A DNA stretch of 64,000 bases from Rhodoplanes serenus (GCA_009720755.1 WNKV01000003.1:124001-188000); one strand, 5' to 3'; counted from the first letter of the stretch, positions 46,457-56,467 are shown. Notes: generated by a model from the letters alone, not told the origin. Numbers and translations are program-made.

Positions 46457-47326
46457 ATGCTGTCGATCTGGCTCAACGTCGTCGTCCAGGGCGTCCTGAC
46501 CGGCCTTCTCTACGGCCTCATGGCGCTCGGCCTGTCGGCCATCTTCGGCGTGGTGCGGCTGGTCAACTTCGCCCATGGCGAGTTCGCCGTGGTGGCCATG
46601 TACGCCGCCTTCGTGCTGTTCCGGGCGTGGGGCGTCGATCCGCTGTGGTCGATGCTGCCGATCGCGGCGGTGTTCTTCGTCGTCGGCTTCGCGCTCCAGC
46701 GCACGTTGATCAACGCCTTCGTGGGGCGGCCCGACTATCAGCAGTTCATCCTGCTGGTCGGCGTCGCCATCGTGCTGGTCAACGGGCTGCTGATCGTGTT
46801 CGGGCCCGACGCGCAGCCCGCCAACCTGCCGTATGCGTTCGACAGCTACCTGGTCGGGCCGCTGATCATCGACAAGGTGCGCGTCTACGCCGCCGTGGCG
46901 GCGCTCGCCGTGTGCGCGGCGCTGTTCGGCTTCTTCCGCTTCACCCGCACCGGCACGGCGATCCGCGCCTGCGCCGACAATCTGGTCGGCGCCGCCGTGG
47001 TGGGGCTCGACGTGCGGCGCCTCTATGCGGTGACGTTCGGCATCGGCCTCGCCTGCGTCGGGGCGGCCGGCGCCCTGATGGTGACCATCGCGGACCCGGT
47101 GCCGGGTCTCGGGCCCGCCTACACGCTGCTCGCCTTCACCATCGTGATCATCGGCGGTCTCGGCTCGATGGCGGGTGCGCTCGTCGCCGGCCTGCTGATC
47201 GGCGTCTCCGAGGCGGTCGCCGGCTTCCTGATCGCCCCCTCGATGAAGAGCATGTTCTCGTTCGCGCTGCTGATCGCCGTGCTGGTGCTCCGCCCGCAGG
47301 GCCTGCTCGGGAAGAAGCCGGCATGA
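46457..47326 (+). CDS. Liv-type ABC transporter permease (LivH family)
   Basis: 289 residues, about eight transmembrane helices. Motifs SIWLNVVVQGVLTGLLYGLM and GLSAIFGVVRLVNFAHGEF are the LivH hallmark, and the EAA-like loop contains ADNLVGAAVVGLDVRRL. Separated from the binding protein by 240 bases; its stop overlaps livM's ATG by 4 nt. Confidence 0.93.
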   Translation: MLSIWLNVVVQGVLTGLLYGLMALGLSAIFGVVRLVNFAHGEFAVVAMYAAFVLFRAWGVDPLWSMLPIAAVFFVVGFALQRTLINAFVGRPDYQQFILLVGVAIVLVNGLLIVFGPDAQPANLPYAFDSYLVGPLIIDKVRVYAAVAALAVCAALFGFFRFTRTGTAIRACADNLVGAAVVGLDVRRLYAVTFGIGLACVGAAGALMVTIADPVPGLGPAYTLLAFTIVIIGGLGSMAGALVAGLLIGVSEAVAGFLIAPSMKSMFSFALLIAVLVLRPQGLLGKKPA

Positions 47327-48324
47327 TCTCGCTCTGGCGCGACATGAACCGCCGCGGCCAGGTGGTGCTGGTGGTCGCCGTCCTGGCGATGCTACTCGCT
47401 CCCGTGGTGGCCACGCGCTACCTGCTCTCGGTGCTCACGCTCATCCTCTACTTCGTCTATGTCGGTCAGGCGTGGAACCTGATGATGGGCTATGCCGGCC
47501 AGCTCTCGCTCGGCCACGCCCTCTATGTCGGGCTCGGCGGCTACGTGGCGGCCGGCCTCTGGGTGCATTTCGGCATCGGCCCGTGGCTCGGCGTGATCCC
47601 GGCGGTGGCCATCGCGGCCGCCTTCGGGGCGTTCATCGGCTGGCTCGCCTTCCGGTTCGGCATCGAGGGCGTGTACTTCTCGCTGCTGACCATCGCGTTC
47701 GCCGAGTTCACCCGCATCGGCTTCGATCATATCGGCCCGCTCGGCGGGGCCGGCGGACTGTTCATCCCGTATCAGGAGAGCCGGCTCGGCGAGTGGTGGA
47801 ATCTGCGCGGCGGCCAGCTCTTCTTCTACTATCTCGCCTTCGTTCTGGCGGGCGCCGCGGTGCTGCTCACCGCTTGGCTGGCGCGCTCGCGCCTGGGCCA
47901 CCAGTGGATGGCGATCCGCGAGGACGAGACGGCGGCGCGCGCGCTCGGCATCGACGTGTTCCGCGCCAAGATGAAGGCGGTGCTGATCTCGTCCGCCATG
48001 ACGGCCGTCGGCGGCGTGTTCTACGCCTTCTATTACAACAACCTGTTCCCGGCGCAGGTGTTCGAGATGAGCCGGTCGATCGAGCTGATCCTCGGCCCCA
48101 TCGTGGGCGGGCTCGGCACCGTGTTCGGCCCGGTGATCGGCGCCTTCGTGCTCACCCCGCTCGGCGAGCTCCTGATCGCCGTCACCGACAAGGCGGGCCT
48201 CAATGCGCCCGGCGCCAAGGCGATCTTCTTCGGCCTCGTGCTGATGATCATCATCTACCTGGTGCCCGGCGGCGTGTGGCCTTGGCTGTCGCGCCGGCTC
48301 GGCCTGGTGAGGCGCCGCTCGTGA
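47323..48324 (+). CDS. Liv-type ABC transporter permease (LivM family)
   Basis: 333 residues, about nine transmembrane helices. Family motifs: AWNLMMGYAGQLSLGHALYV, then a G-rich loop and the cytoplasmic coupling segment with AIREDETAARALGIDVFRAK. It forms the channel with the LivH-type subunit. 4-nt overlaps on both sides. Confidence 0.93.
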   Translation: MISLWRDMNRRGQVVLVVAVLAMLLAPVVATRYLLSVLTLILYFVYVGQAWNLMMGYAGQLSLGHALYVGLGGYVAAGLWVHFGIGPWLGVIPAVAIAAAFGAFIGWLAFRFGIEGVYFSLLTIAFAEFTRIGFDHIGPLGGAGGLFIPYQESRLGEWWNLRGGQLFFYYLAFVLAGAAVLLTAWLARSRLGHQWMAIREDETAARALGIDVFRAKMKAVLISSAMTAVGGVFYAFYYNNLFPAQVFEMSRSIELILGPIVGGLGTVFGPVIGAFVLTPLGELLIAVTDKAGLNAPGAKAIFFGLVLMIIIYLVPGGVWPWLSRRLGLVRRRS

Positions 48325-49048
48325 CCGCGCTCCTCCAGGTCTCCGGCGTCGGCAAGCGCTTCCGCGGCCTGGTGGCGGTGGACCGGGTGTCGTTCACGGT
48401 GGCGGCCGGCGAGATCTTCGCCGTCATCGGCCCCAACGGGGCCGGCAAGACGACGCTGTTCAACATGATCGCCGGTGTGCTGAAGCCCAATCAGGGCTCC
48501 ATCGCGTTTCGTGGCGAGCGCATCGACGGGCTGACCCCGGATGCGGTCTGCCGCCGCGGCGTCGCCCGCACGTTCCAGATCGTGCGGCCGTTCCCGGCCC
48601 TGACGGTCGAGGACAATGTGGTGATCGGCGCGTTGCTGCATCGCACCGACATGGAGGCGGCCCGCCGCCACGCCCGCGACGTGCTGGCGACCCTCGATCT
48701 CCACGACAAGCGCGACATCGTCGCCTCGTCGCTGACGCTGCCGGACCGCAAGCGGCTGGAGCTCGCCCGTGCGCTCGCCACCGATCCGAAGCTGCTGCTG
48801 CTCGACGAGGTGATGGCCGGGCTGCGGCCCACCGAGACCGACCGCATGGTCGACATCCTGCGTCGCATCAACCGCGAGATGGGCACCACCATCCTGCTGA
48901 TCGAGCACGTCATGCGCGCCGTGATGGCGCTCGCCGGCCACATGCTGGTGCTGCACCACGGCGCCCCGATCGCGCAGGGCAAGCCCGAGGAGGTGGTGCG
49001 CGACGCCAAGGTGATCTCCTCCTATCTCGGCGCGGAGGCCGCTCCCTG

Positions 49049-49049
<1 letters not shown>
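48321..49049 (+). CDS. Liv-type ABC transporter ATPase (LivG family)
   Basis: 242 residues from a GTG overlapping the livM stop. Walker A GPNGAGKTT and Walker B LLLLDEVMAG are intact. The ABC signature is the LivG variant, here LTLPDRKRLELARAL instead of LSGGQ; this degenerate form is normal for part of the family. C-terminal BCA_ABC_TP_C-like end. It shares one base (TGATG) with the next ATPase gene. Confidence 0.93.
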
Positions 49050-49753
<704 letters not shown>

Positions 49754-49758
49754 GCGGC

Positions 49759-49791
49759 GGCTTCCCGTCTCCCCGGCGGGAGAGGGAAGCC
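49759..49791. terminator. bidirectional hairpin between convergent genes
   Basis: GGCTTCCC/GGGAAGCC (8 bp) continued by CTCCC/GGGAG (5 bp) around a CGGC loop, with small internal mismatches. It lies between the ends of the LivF-type and FAH-type genes. No U-run. Confidence 0.5.
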
Positions 49792-49798
49792 GGGGGCG

Positions 49799-50506
49799 TC
49801 ACCTCAGCGGCTGGCCGATCGTCACGCCGAGCGTGCCGACACCCTCGATCGCGCAGTCCAGCCGGTCGCCCGGCACGGTGGCGGCGACGCCGGCCGGGGT
49901 GCCGGTCAGGATGATGTCGCCCGGTGCGAGTGCCACCATCTCGGACAGCTTGGCGATCACCTCGGGGACGTTCCAGATCATCTGCGAAAGGTCGCCATCC
50001 TGGCGCAGCGTGCCGTTGCACGACAGGGTGATGCGGCCCTTGCTCGGATGCCCGATCGCGGTCGCGGGCTTCAGCGCGCCGCACGGCGCCGAGGCGTCGA
50101 ACGCCTTGCCGATCTCCCACGGCCGCTGAATCTTCCGCGCCGCCATCTGGAGGTCGCGGCGGGTGAGATCGATGCCGACCGCGTAGCCGAAGACGAGATC
50201 GAGCGCCTTGTCGGCGGGGATGTTGCGGCCGCCACCCTTGAGCGCCACCACCAGCTCGACCTCGTGATGCAGGTCGGCGGTCAGCGGCGGGTAGGGGATG
50301 GTGGTGCCGTCCGGCGCCACCGCATCGGCCGGCTTGGCGAAGAAGAAGGGCGGCTCGCGCTCGTCGTTCCCCAGCTCGCGGATGTGCTCGAGATAGTTGC
50401 GGCCGACGCACCACACCCGGCGAACCGGAAACAGCGCGTCCGAGCCGGCGATGGCCAGCGCTGTCTGGGGCGGAGGATCGATGACGTAGCTGGCCTGGGC
50501 GCTCAT
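49799..50506 (-). CDS. fumarylacetoacetate hydrolase family protein (fumarylpyruvate/maleylpyruvate hydrolase-like)
   Basis: 235 residues from the ATG at 50506. CVGRNYLEHIRELGND, REPPFFFAKPADAV, YPPLTADLHHEVELVVAL (acidic metal ligands), GYAVGIDLTRRDLQ, WEIGKAFDASAP and ILTGTPAGV place it with fumarylpyruvate/maleylpyruvate hydrolases, which cleave gentisate-derived diketoacids; Mg2+-dependent, cytosolic. No gentisate dioxygenase or isomerase is in the window, so the physiological substrate is open; it could also be an oxaloacetate decarboxylase-like FAHD1 homologue. It converges with the Liv operon. Confidence 0.85.
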   Translation of the reverse strand: MSAQASYVIDPPPQTALAIAGSDALFPVRRVWCVGRNYLEHIRELGNDEREPPFFFAKPADAVAPDGTTIPYPPLTADLHHEVELVVALKGGGRNIPADKALDLVFGYAVGIDLTRRDLQMAARKIQRPWEIGKAFDASAPCGALKPATAIGHPSKGRITLSCNGTLRQDGDLSQMIWNVPEVIAKLSEMVALAPGDIILTGTPAGVAATVPGDRLDCAIEGVGTLGVTIGQPLR

Positions 50507-50597
50507 GTGGGATCTCTGCGAGGAGGAGGGTGGGAAGGCCGACTCGACCACGACGGCACGGGCCGAAGATCCGGCCATACCACAGGCGCATCACCCG

Positions 50598-51053
50598 TCA
50601 ATGTCGGGTCCCGGGGGCCGCGGCGGGGCCGTCCGGCTCGCCGTGGCGGGTCACCTGGCGCAGCCGCCAGGCCAGGAACTCGCCGTAGAGGGCGGCGCGC
50701 TCGTCGGCCGTGAGCGGCCGTCCGGCCGGGCTCGGCACCGCGTGCCTTGTCGGAAGGGGGGGCGCCACCGGAACGACCGGGTCGGCCGCCGCCGTGCCGG
50801 TGGCCGGCAGCGCCCCGGTGGTGTCGGTGGAGCGCGCCGCGGGCTCGCGGTCGCGCAGATACCAGCATTTGCGATTGGTGGCGCGGTCGAGCCGGTAGAA
50901 CCAGTGGCGCCCGGCGGTCGCGGTGCCGTCGGGGGCGGTGAGGCATTCGGGCGCTGCGGCCGCAGAACGGACCGGCGAGCCGGCGAGCGGCAGCACCGCG
51001 GCCGCGAACAGGAGAAGGCCGGCGAGGCCGGCCGACCGGACGGGTCGGACCAT
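50598..51053 (-). CDS. small exported protein with CWYLR motif
   Basis: 151 residues from the ATG at 51053. Signal peptide to about residue 33 (LLLFAAAVLPLAGSPVRSAA). The conserved segment GRHWFYRLDRATNRKCWYLR recurs in short exported proteins of Hyphomicrobiales, from memory; two cysteines (in APECL and KCWYL) could form a disulfide. The rest is Pro/Ala/Thr-rich and disordered, ending in a short helix. Function unknown. Confidence 0.75.
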   Translation of the reverse strand: MVRPVRSAGLAGLLLFAAAVLPLAGSPVRSAAAAPECLTAPDGTATAGRHWFYRLDRATNRKCWYLRDREPAARSTDTTGALPATGTAAADPVVPVAPPLPTRHAVPSPAGRPLTADERAALYGEFLAWRLRQVTRHGEPDGPAAAPGTRH

Positions 51054-51228
51054 CACGAAACTCCGCACACCCGCCCGACCGCAGCGCGACCGCAGCCGGA
51101 TCGGCGCAGCCGCGGCACCCCGGCGGTGGCCGGACCCTGGCACCGATCGGGGACGGATCTGCGGCCCAATTGGGCAATCATCTCGGCAAAGGTGGCGCCG
51201 CTGCCTCAATCGGCGGCAGCACTGCCCG

Positions 51229-51696
51229 TCAATCCTCGTCGGGCTCGTCGTCCGGCACCAGCTGGTCGAACTGGCGCAACAGCCGGCGCAGGCCCGTCTC
51301 CTCGACGGCCCGGGCCGCCTCCGGCAGGGGAAACCAGCGGATTTCCCGCTGCCCCTTTTCGCGCCAGCGCTTGCGCTGGCCGGTGACGGCGAGCGGAAAC
51401 ACCTCGACCAGGCAGCGCGCCGTGGTGCCGTTCTTGAGCCGCTTGTCGTAGCGGTAGGAGCCGATCGGTTCCGGCCCGGTCTCGCCGACGACGCCCGCCT
51501 CCTCCAGCGCCTCGCGGGCGGCCGAGAGGTGCGGCTTGGCGCCCCGAATCGGCCAGCCCTTGGGGACGATCCAGCGCCGCGTCTCGCGGGACGTCACCAG
51601 CATCACCTCGGTCTCGCCGTCCTCGTTGCGGCGATACGGCACCGCCGCATATTGCAGCGAGCGCTTGGGGGCCGGGGAGGAGCGTCGAGTGGGCAA
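51229..51696 (-). CDS. Nudix hydrolase, DIPP-like
   Basis: 155 residues from a TTG at 51696, preceded by AAGG and 10 bases after the Pit stop. No ATG or GTG is available before the conserved domain. Nudix box: GAKPHLSAAREALEEAGVVG, with the first Glu of the consensus replaced by Ser but the catalytic REALEEAG intact. The preceding IVPKGWP is typical of diphosphoinositol-polyphosphate/diadenosine-polyphosphate hydrolases, some of which also cleave polyphosphate. Its position in a phosphate-uptake operon fits polyphosphate or pyrophosphoryl metabolism. Confidence 0.85.
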   Translation of the reverse strand: MPTRRSSPAPKRSLQYAAVPYRRNEDGETEVMLVTSRETRRWIVPKGWPIRGAKPHLSAAREALEEAGVVGETGPEPIGSYRYDKRLKNGTTARCLVEVFPLAVTGQRKRWREKGQREIRWFPLPEAARAVEETGLRRLLRQFDQLVPDDEPDED

Positions 51697-51706
51697 TTCG
51701 GGTACC

Positions 51707-52711
51707 TTACAGAAACAGGCCGCAGAGGAGATAAAAGGCGGCGCCGATCAGGCCGGCCGCCGGCATGGTGACCACCCATGCAATAACGATGCTGCCGGCA
51801 ATATGCCACCGCACCGACGACACGCGGCGGGCGGCGCCGACGCCGACGATGGCGCCCGTGATGGTGTGGGTGGTGGAGACCGGGATGCCGAGCCCGGTCG
51901 CCATGAACAGCGTGATGGCGCCCCCGGTCTCGGCGCAGAATCCTTGCAGCGGCGTCAGCCGAGTGATGCGCGACCCCATGGTGTGGACGATCCGCCAGCC
52001 GCCGAACAGGGTGCCGAGCCCCATGGCGGCCTGACAGGTGATCACCACCCAGAACGGAACGTGAAAGCCGCCCTCCATGTAGCCTTGCGAGTAGAGCAGC
52101 ACCGCGATGATGCCCATGGTCTTCTGGGCGTCGTTGCCGCCGTGCCCGAGCGAGTACAGCGAGGCGGAGACGAATTGCAGGCTGCGGAAGGCGTTGTCGA
52201 CCGAGAACGGGGTCTGGCGCATGAGCAGCCAGGACACGATCAGCATCAGCAGCAGCGCCAGCGAGAAGCCGACCAGCGGCGACAGCACGATGGCGGCGGC
52301 GGTCTTGCCGAAGCCGCTCCACACCACGACGCCGGCTCCGGCCTTGGTGATGGCGGCGCCGAGCAGGCCGCCGATGAGTGCGTGCGAGCTCGACGACGGG
52401 ATGCCGAACAGCCAGGTGATGACGTTCCAGGCGATGGCACCCATCAGCGCCCCGAACACCACGCGCGGATCGATCACGCCGGCGTCGACGATGCCGGTGC
52501 CGATGGTCTGGGCGACGTGCAGGCCGAAGAACAGGAAGGCGATGAAGTTGAAGAAGGCCGCCCAGGCGACGGCGTATTGGGGCCGCAGCACCCGGGTCGA
52601 CACGATGGTGGCGATCGAGTTCGCCGCGTCGTGCAGGCCGTTCAGGAAATCGAACAGCAGCGCCACGCCGATCAGGCCGATCAGCAGCGGCAGCGCGAGG
52701 GTCGCGTCCAT
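51707..52711 (-). CDS. pit: PiT-family inorganic phosphate transporter
   Basis: 334 residues, about ten transmembrane helices. Both family repeats are seen: FDFLNGLHDAANSIATIVST near the N-terminus and GHGGNDAQKTMGII in the second half, plus GIPSSSSHALIGG and PVSTTHTITG. Low-affinity phosphate or metal-phosphate symport across the inner membrane. 10 bases separate it from the DUF47 gene upstream and from the Nudix gene downstream, making a three-gene operon. Confidence 0.95.
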   Translation of the reverse strand: MDATLALPLLIGLIGVALLFDFLNGLHDAANSIATIVSTRVLRPQYAVAWAAFFNFIAFLFFGLHVAQTIGTGIVDAGVIDPRVVFGALMGAIAWNVITWLFGIPSSSSHALIGGLLGAAITKAGAGVVVWSGFGKTAAAIVLSPLVGFSLALLLMLIVSWLLMRQTPFSVDNAFRSLQFVSASLYSLGHGGNDAQKTMGIIAVLLYSQGYMEGGFHVPFWVVITCQAAMGLGTLFGGWRIVHTMGSRITRLTPLQGFCAETGGAITLFMATGLGIPVSTTHTITGAIVGVGAARRVSSVRWHIAGSIVIAWVVTMPAAGLIGAAFYLLCGLFL

Positions 52712-52721
52712 CCCGGCGGCC

Positions 52722-53369
52722 TCACACCTGCTCGACGACGATGTCGCTGATCTTGTTGGCGACGTCCTCGAAGCGGTCGACCACCTTCTCGAGATGGCTG
52801 TAGACCTCGATGCCGACGATGAAGGCCATCGGGTCGGATTGCCGGTGGGCCTGGAACAGCGCCTTGCGGCCATGGTCGTGCAGCTGGTCGGCCCGCTCCT
52901 CGATGCGGGTGATCTCCTCGGTGAGCGTGTTGATGGCCGCGACGTTCTTGTCGATGGTGCGCAGCAGCGGCACCACCCGCCGGGTCAGCTCCGCGGCTTG
53001 CAGGATGATGGTCCCCATCTCGACCATGGCGGGCTCGAAGCGGTCGACCTCGTAGAGGGTGATCACCTTGGCGGTCTGGTGCATCTGGTCGATGGCGTCG
53101 TCCATGGACGAGATCAGGCCCTGGATGTCGCCGCGGTCGAACGGGGTGATGAAGCTGCGCCGCACCGCCAGCAGCACCCCGCGGGTGATGTCGTCGGCCT
53201 CGGTCTCGCGCTCGACGATCAGCCGGACGTAGTGGGGGATGCGGTCGCCGCCCTCGGTGAGTAGGCCGCGCAGCGCCTCGGCGCCGGCCACCACGGTCTC
53301 GGCGTGTCGGACGAACAGATCGAAGAAGCGCTCTTCCTTGGGCATGAGCGCCTGAAACCAGCCGAGCAT
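52722..53369 (-). CDS. DUF47/PhoU-like Pit accessory protein
   Basis: 215 residues, all-helical. Opens LGWFQALMPKEERFFDLF, with the later acidic GVLLAVRRSFITPFDRGDI and EITRIEERADQLHDHG segments; characteristic of the TIGR00153/DUF47 family, which partners Pit. It probably gates phosphate uptake, analogous to PhoU on Pst. First gene of DUF47-pit-nudix; a candidate Pho box lies 136 bases upstream. Confidence 0.93.
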   Translation of the reverse strand: MLGWFQALMPKEERFFDLFVRHAETVVAGAEALRGLLTEGGDRIPHYVRLIVERETEADDITRGVLLAVRRSFITPFDRGDIQGLISSMDDAIDQMHQTAKVITLYEVDRFEPAMVEMGTIILQAAELTRRVVPLLRTIDKNVAAINTLTEEITRIEERADQLHDHGRKALFQAHRQSDPMAFIVGIEVYSHLEKVVDRFEDVANKISDIVVEQV

Positions 53370-53504
53370 TCGGAGCCTCGTAGATGGGCGGCCCGGGCGG
53401 CCGGCGGGAGCGGTCGGTCCGGAGCGCGCGTCGTCGGGCCGACCCACGACGGTCGGCCTCGCGGGTGAGCTATGGACGCGAACGGCGTGGGAGTCAGCCC
53501 AAAT

Positions 53505-53522
53505 ATGACAAGGCTGTGACGG
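53505..53522 (-). promoter_or_regulatory. candidate Pho box
   Basis: On the minus strand CCGTCAC-AGCC-TTGTCAT: two 7-bp repeats with 4-bp spacing, one mismatch each to the CTGTCAY consensus bound by PhoB. It lies upstream of the DUF47-pit-nudix operon in the right orientation. Confidence 0.6.
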
Positions 53523-53635
53523 CCCGGGAGGCAGAGCGGCGCCGGGCGCGGGGCTCTGTGATGGCTGGGCATCCAATCGCAATCTCTGGTTGCGCGGCCG
53601 CGCCTGCTAGAGGGGCGGCGAGGCCGCGCCTTGGC

Positions 53636-54178
53636 TCAAAAGTCGAGCCGGTCGCGAACCGCCTCGATGCCGGCCTTGGCGCAGGCGTCGTCGGCTTCGC
53701 CGCTCGGCGCCCCGGAGATGCCGACCGCCCCCACCATGCTGCCGCCGCCCTCGATCGGTACGCCGCCGCCCAGGATGATGACGCCCGGGACACTGCGCAC
53801 GCCGGCCTGCGGCGATCCGGGTGGGGTCGCCGCCACGAGGTCGCTGGTGCTGGTGCGGAACGAGACCGCGGTCCACGCCTTGCCGGTGGCTGTCGCCGGG
53901 GTGTGCGGCCCGGCGAGCCGGTCGCGCAGCACCACCTGGGCGACGCCTGCGCGGTCGACCACCGCGACGGCGACCTGGTAGCCGCGCTGACGGCACTCGG
54001 CGAGCGCCGCGCGGGCGAGGTCGAGCGCCGTCTCCGGGCTCATCGTGCGGACGGTGACGAGCGCCTCCTGATCGCCCGACGTCTGGGCGGCGGCCAGGTC
54101 GGTCGCGGGCGGAGCGGCAATCAGCAGGGCAGCGAGCGGCAGGGCAGTGTGCAGCGAGCGGGCGAGCAGGCGAATCAT
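53636..54178 (-). CDS. GlcG/HbpS-like exported protein
   Basis: 180 residues from the ATG at 54178. Signal peptide (about 1-32, ending DLAAAQ). The GlcG/HbpS (PF03928) domain follows: MSPETALDLARAALAECRQRGY, VAVAVVDRAGVAQVVLRD, GKAWTAVSFRTS, VPGVIILGGGVPIE and VGAVGISGAPSGEADDACA. Members bind haem, cobalamin-like or small organic ligands in the periplasm or cytoplasm. The nearest neighbours give no clue to the ligand. Confidence 0.85.
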   Translation of the reverse strand: MIRLLARSLHTALPLAALLIAAPPATDLAAAQTSGDQEALVTVRTMSPETALDLARAALAECRQRGYQVAVAVVDRAGVAQVVLRDRLAGPHTPATATGKAWTAVSFRTSTSDLVAATPPGSPQAGVRSVPGVIILGGGVPIEGGGSMVGAVGISGAPSGEADDACAKAGIEAVRDRLDF

Positions 54179-54308
54179 GATGGCGTTCCCGGCGTGTTCT
54201 TGGTTGCAGGACCTCCATCCTAGGTGCCGCGATCGCCGCTGGCCACCCGGTCGATCAGCTCTGGAGGGGCGGCCCGGCGGCGGCCCGGTGCCGCTCCGCC
54301 GAGGTCCG

Positions 54309-55295
54309 TCAGCCGCCGCGGGCCGAGAGCTTGCGCTGCCAGGCGAGCGCATGGGCGACGATCTCGTCGAGATCGTCGTGGCGCGGCTGCCAGCCGAGCC
54401 GAGCGCGGATGCGATCCGACGCGGCGACGATCTCGGCCGGGTCGCCCTGGCGGCGCGGTGCCGTGTCGACGCGGAAGTCGACGCCTGCGACCCGCTTCAC
54501 CGTCTCGATCACCTCCAGGACCGAGAAGCCGCGCCCATAGCCGCAGTTGAACGTCGCCGAGGCGCCGCCGCCGCGCAGGTGCCGCAGCGCGTCGGCATGC
54601 GCCGCGACCAGGTCGGTGACGTGGATGTAGTCGCGCACGCAGGTGCCGTCGCGGGTCGGGTAGTCGGTGCCGTACACGTCCATTTTGGGCCGCAGGCCGA
54701 GCGCCGTCTCGACCGCGACCTTGATCAGATGGGTGGCGTCGCGCGTCGATTGGCCGATGCGCAGCGCCGGATCGGCGCCGGCGACATTGAAGTAGCGCAG
54801 GATGACGTGGCCGAGCCCGTGCGCCGCCGAGGCGTCGCGCAGCATGATCTCGGTCATCAGCTTGGACGCGCCATAGGGCGACATCGGCGCCGGCGCATCG
54901 TCCTCGCCGACCGGGACGCGGGCCGGGTTGCCGTAGACGGCGGCCGTGGAGGAGAAGATGAAGTGCTTGACGCCGCCCTCGACGGCGCATTCGATCATGC
55001 TGCGCGAGTTGGCGGTGTTGTTCTTGTAATAGGCGAGCGGCCGGCTGACCGATTCCGGCACCACCAGCGAGGCGGCGAAGTGGATGATCGCCTCGACGCC
55101 GTGCTCGGCGATCAGCCGCGACACCAGCGCCTGATCGCCGGTGTCGCCGGCCACGAAGGGCACGTCCTCGGGCACGGCCCAGCGGAAGCCGGTCGACAGA
55201 TTGTCGAGCACCACCACGCGCTCGCCGGCGTCGCGCAGCGTCAGCACCATGTGGCTGCCGATATAGCCGGCGCCGCCCGTCACGAGAACACTCAT
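54309..55295 (-). CDS. galE: UDP-glucose 4-epimerase
   Basis: 328 residues, standard GalE. NAD site TGGAGYIGSH (residues 6-15), FSSTAAVYG (Ser116) and YGASK (Tyr141, Lys145), RYFNVAGAD and DYIHVTDL. Interconverts UDP-glucose and UDP-galactose for surface polysaccharides. Divergent from the heptosyltransferase gene, 155 bases apart, in keeping with an envelope role. Confidence 0.94.
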   Translation of the reverse strand: MSVLVTGGAGYIGSHMVLTLRDAGERVVVLDNLSTGFRWAVPEDVPFVAGDTGDQALVSRLIAEHGVEAIIHFAASLVVPESVSRPLAYYKNNTANSRSMIECAVEGGVKHFIFSSTAAVYGNPARVPVGEDDAPAPMSPYGASKLMTEIMLRDASAAHGLGHVILRYFNVAGADPALRIGQSTRDATHLIKVAVETALGLRPKMDVYGTDYPTRDGTCVRDYIHVTDLVAAHADALRHLRGGGASATFNCGYGRGFSVLEVIETVKRVAGVDFRVDTAPRRQGDPAEIVAASDRIRARLGWQPRHDDLDEIVAHALAWQRKLSARGG

Positions 55296-55450
55296 TCGCC
55301 CCTCCTGGCCGGGACGGACCTGTCCGCCTTCGGACTCGTCCAGCCCCACACCGGCCGGCCACCCGCTTCCTATGCCGGTCTCGCGCGCGGGTGACAACGG
55401 TCCCCCCCTGTACTAGAAAACCGCGCCCCGCCGCAGCGATTTCACACCGC

Positions 55451-56416
55451 ATGGTCGACATCCTGTTCATCAAGACCTCCTCGCTCGGCGACGTGGTGCA
55501 CAACATGCCGGCCGTCACCGACGCCCGCCGTCACCGCCCGGCGGCCCGCCTCGCGTGGGTGGTCGAGGAGGCGTTCGCGCCGCTCGCCCGCCTGCATCCG
55601 GGGGTCGACGAGGTGATCCCGGTGGCCTGGCGGCGCTGGCGGCGGCAGCTCGGGCGGGCCGCCACCTGGCGCGAGATCGGCCGCTTCGTGGCACGGCTGC
55701 GGGCGCGCCCCTATGACACCGTGATCGACACCCAGGGCCTGGTGCGTACCGCGGTGATCACCCGGCTCGTCCGCGGCCCCCGCCACGGCTACGATCGGCG
55801 CAGCGTGCGCGAGGCGCTGGCGAGCGCGAGCTACGACGTCCGCCACGCGGTGGGGCGCGAGCTGCATGCGGTCGACCGCAACCGTCTGCTGACCGGCCGG
55901 GCGCTCGGCTATGCGCCGGAGGGGCCGATCGATTACGGGCTCGACCGCGCCGCGCTGGCGCCGGCCGACGGGGCAGGGGCGCCTTATGCGGTGCTGCTGC
56001 ATGCCACCGCCCGCCCCGAGAAGGAATGGCCCGAGGACCACTGGGTGGCACTGGGGCGGTCGCTGGCGGCGCGCGGGCTCGAGCTGGTGCTGCCCTGGGG
56101 CACCGAGGCCGAGGCGGCGCGGGCGCGCCGGCTCGCCGCCGCATTGCCGGGCGCCCGGGTGCCCGACCGCCGGCCGCTCGACGAGGTGGCGCGGCTGATC
56201 GCTGGCGCCACCGTGGTGGTCGGCGTCGATACCGGGCTCCTGCATCTCGCCGCGGCGCTCGGCGTGCCATTGGTGTCGATCTTCGTCGGCAGCGAGCCGA
56301 CGCTGACCGGGCCGACCGGAACCGGGCCGATCGCGACGCTCGGCCGCGACGGCGGCCGCTGCGCGGTCGCCGAGGTCGAGGCCGCCGTGGCGCGGGTGCT
56401 GCCGGCGGGCCGCTGA
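55451..56416 (+). CDS. waaC: lipopolysaccharide heptosyltransferase I
   Basis: 321 residues, GT9 family. ILFIKTSSLGDVVHNMPAV at the N-terminus, DTQGLVRTAVITRLVRG in the acceptor domain, and HATARPEKEWPEDHW with GVDTGLLHLAAALGVPLVSI at the donor site. Adds the first heptose to the lipid A-Kdo core at the inner membrane. It is followed by a short tandem repeat before the convergent pobA. Confidence 0.92.
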   Translation: MVDILFIKTSSLGDVVHNMPAVTDARRHRPAARLAWVVEEAFAPLARLHPGVDEVIPVAWRRWRRQLGRAATWREIGRFVARLRARPYDTVIDTQGLVRTAVITRLVRGPRHGYDRRSVREALASASYDVRHAVGRELHAVDRNRLLTGRALGYAPEGPIDYGLDRAALAPADGAGAPYAVLLHATARPEKEWPEDHWVALGRSLAARGLELVLPWGTEAEAARARRLAAALPGARVPDRRPLDEVARLIAGATVVVGVDTGLLHLAAALGVPLVSIFVGSEPTLTGPTGTGPIATLGRDGGRCAVAEVEAAVARVLPAGR

Positions 56417-56419
56417 GGC

Positions 56420-56462
56420 GGCGTGCCGCCGCAATGGCGTGCCGCCGCAATGGCGTGCCGCC
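56420..56462. repeat. 16-bp tandem repeat
   Basis: Unit GCGTGCCGCCGCAATG present about 2.7 times between the convergent ends of waaC and pobA. Possibly slippage-prone; no function evident. Confidence 0.7.
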
Positions 56463-56467
56463 GTCGC

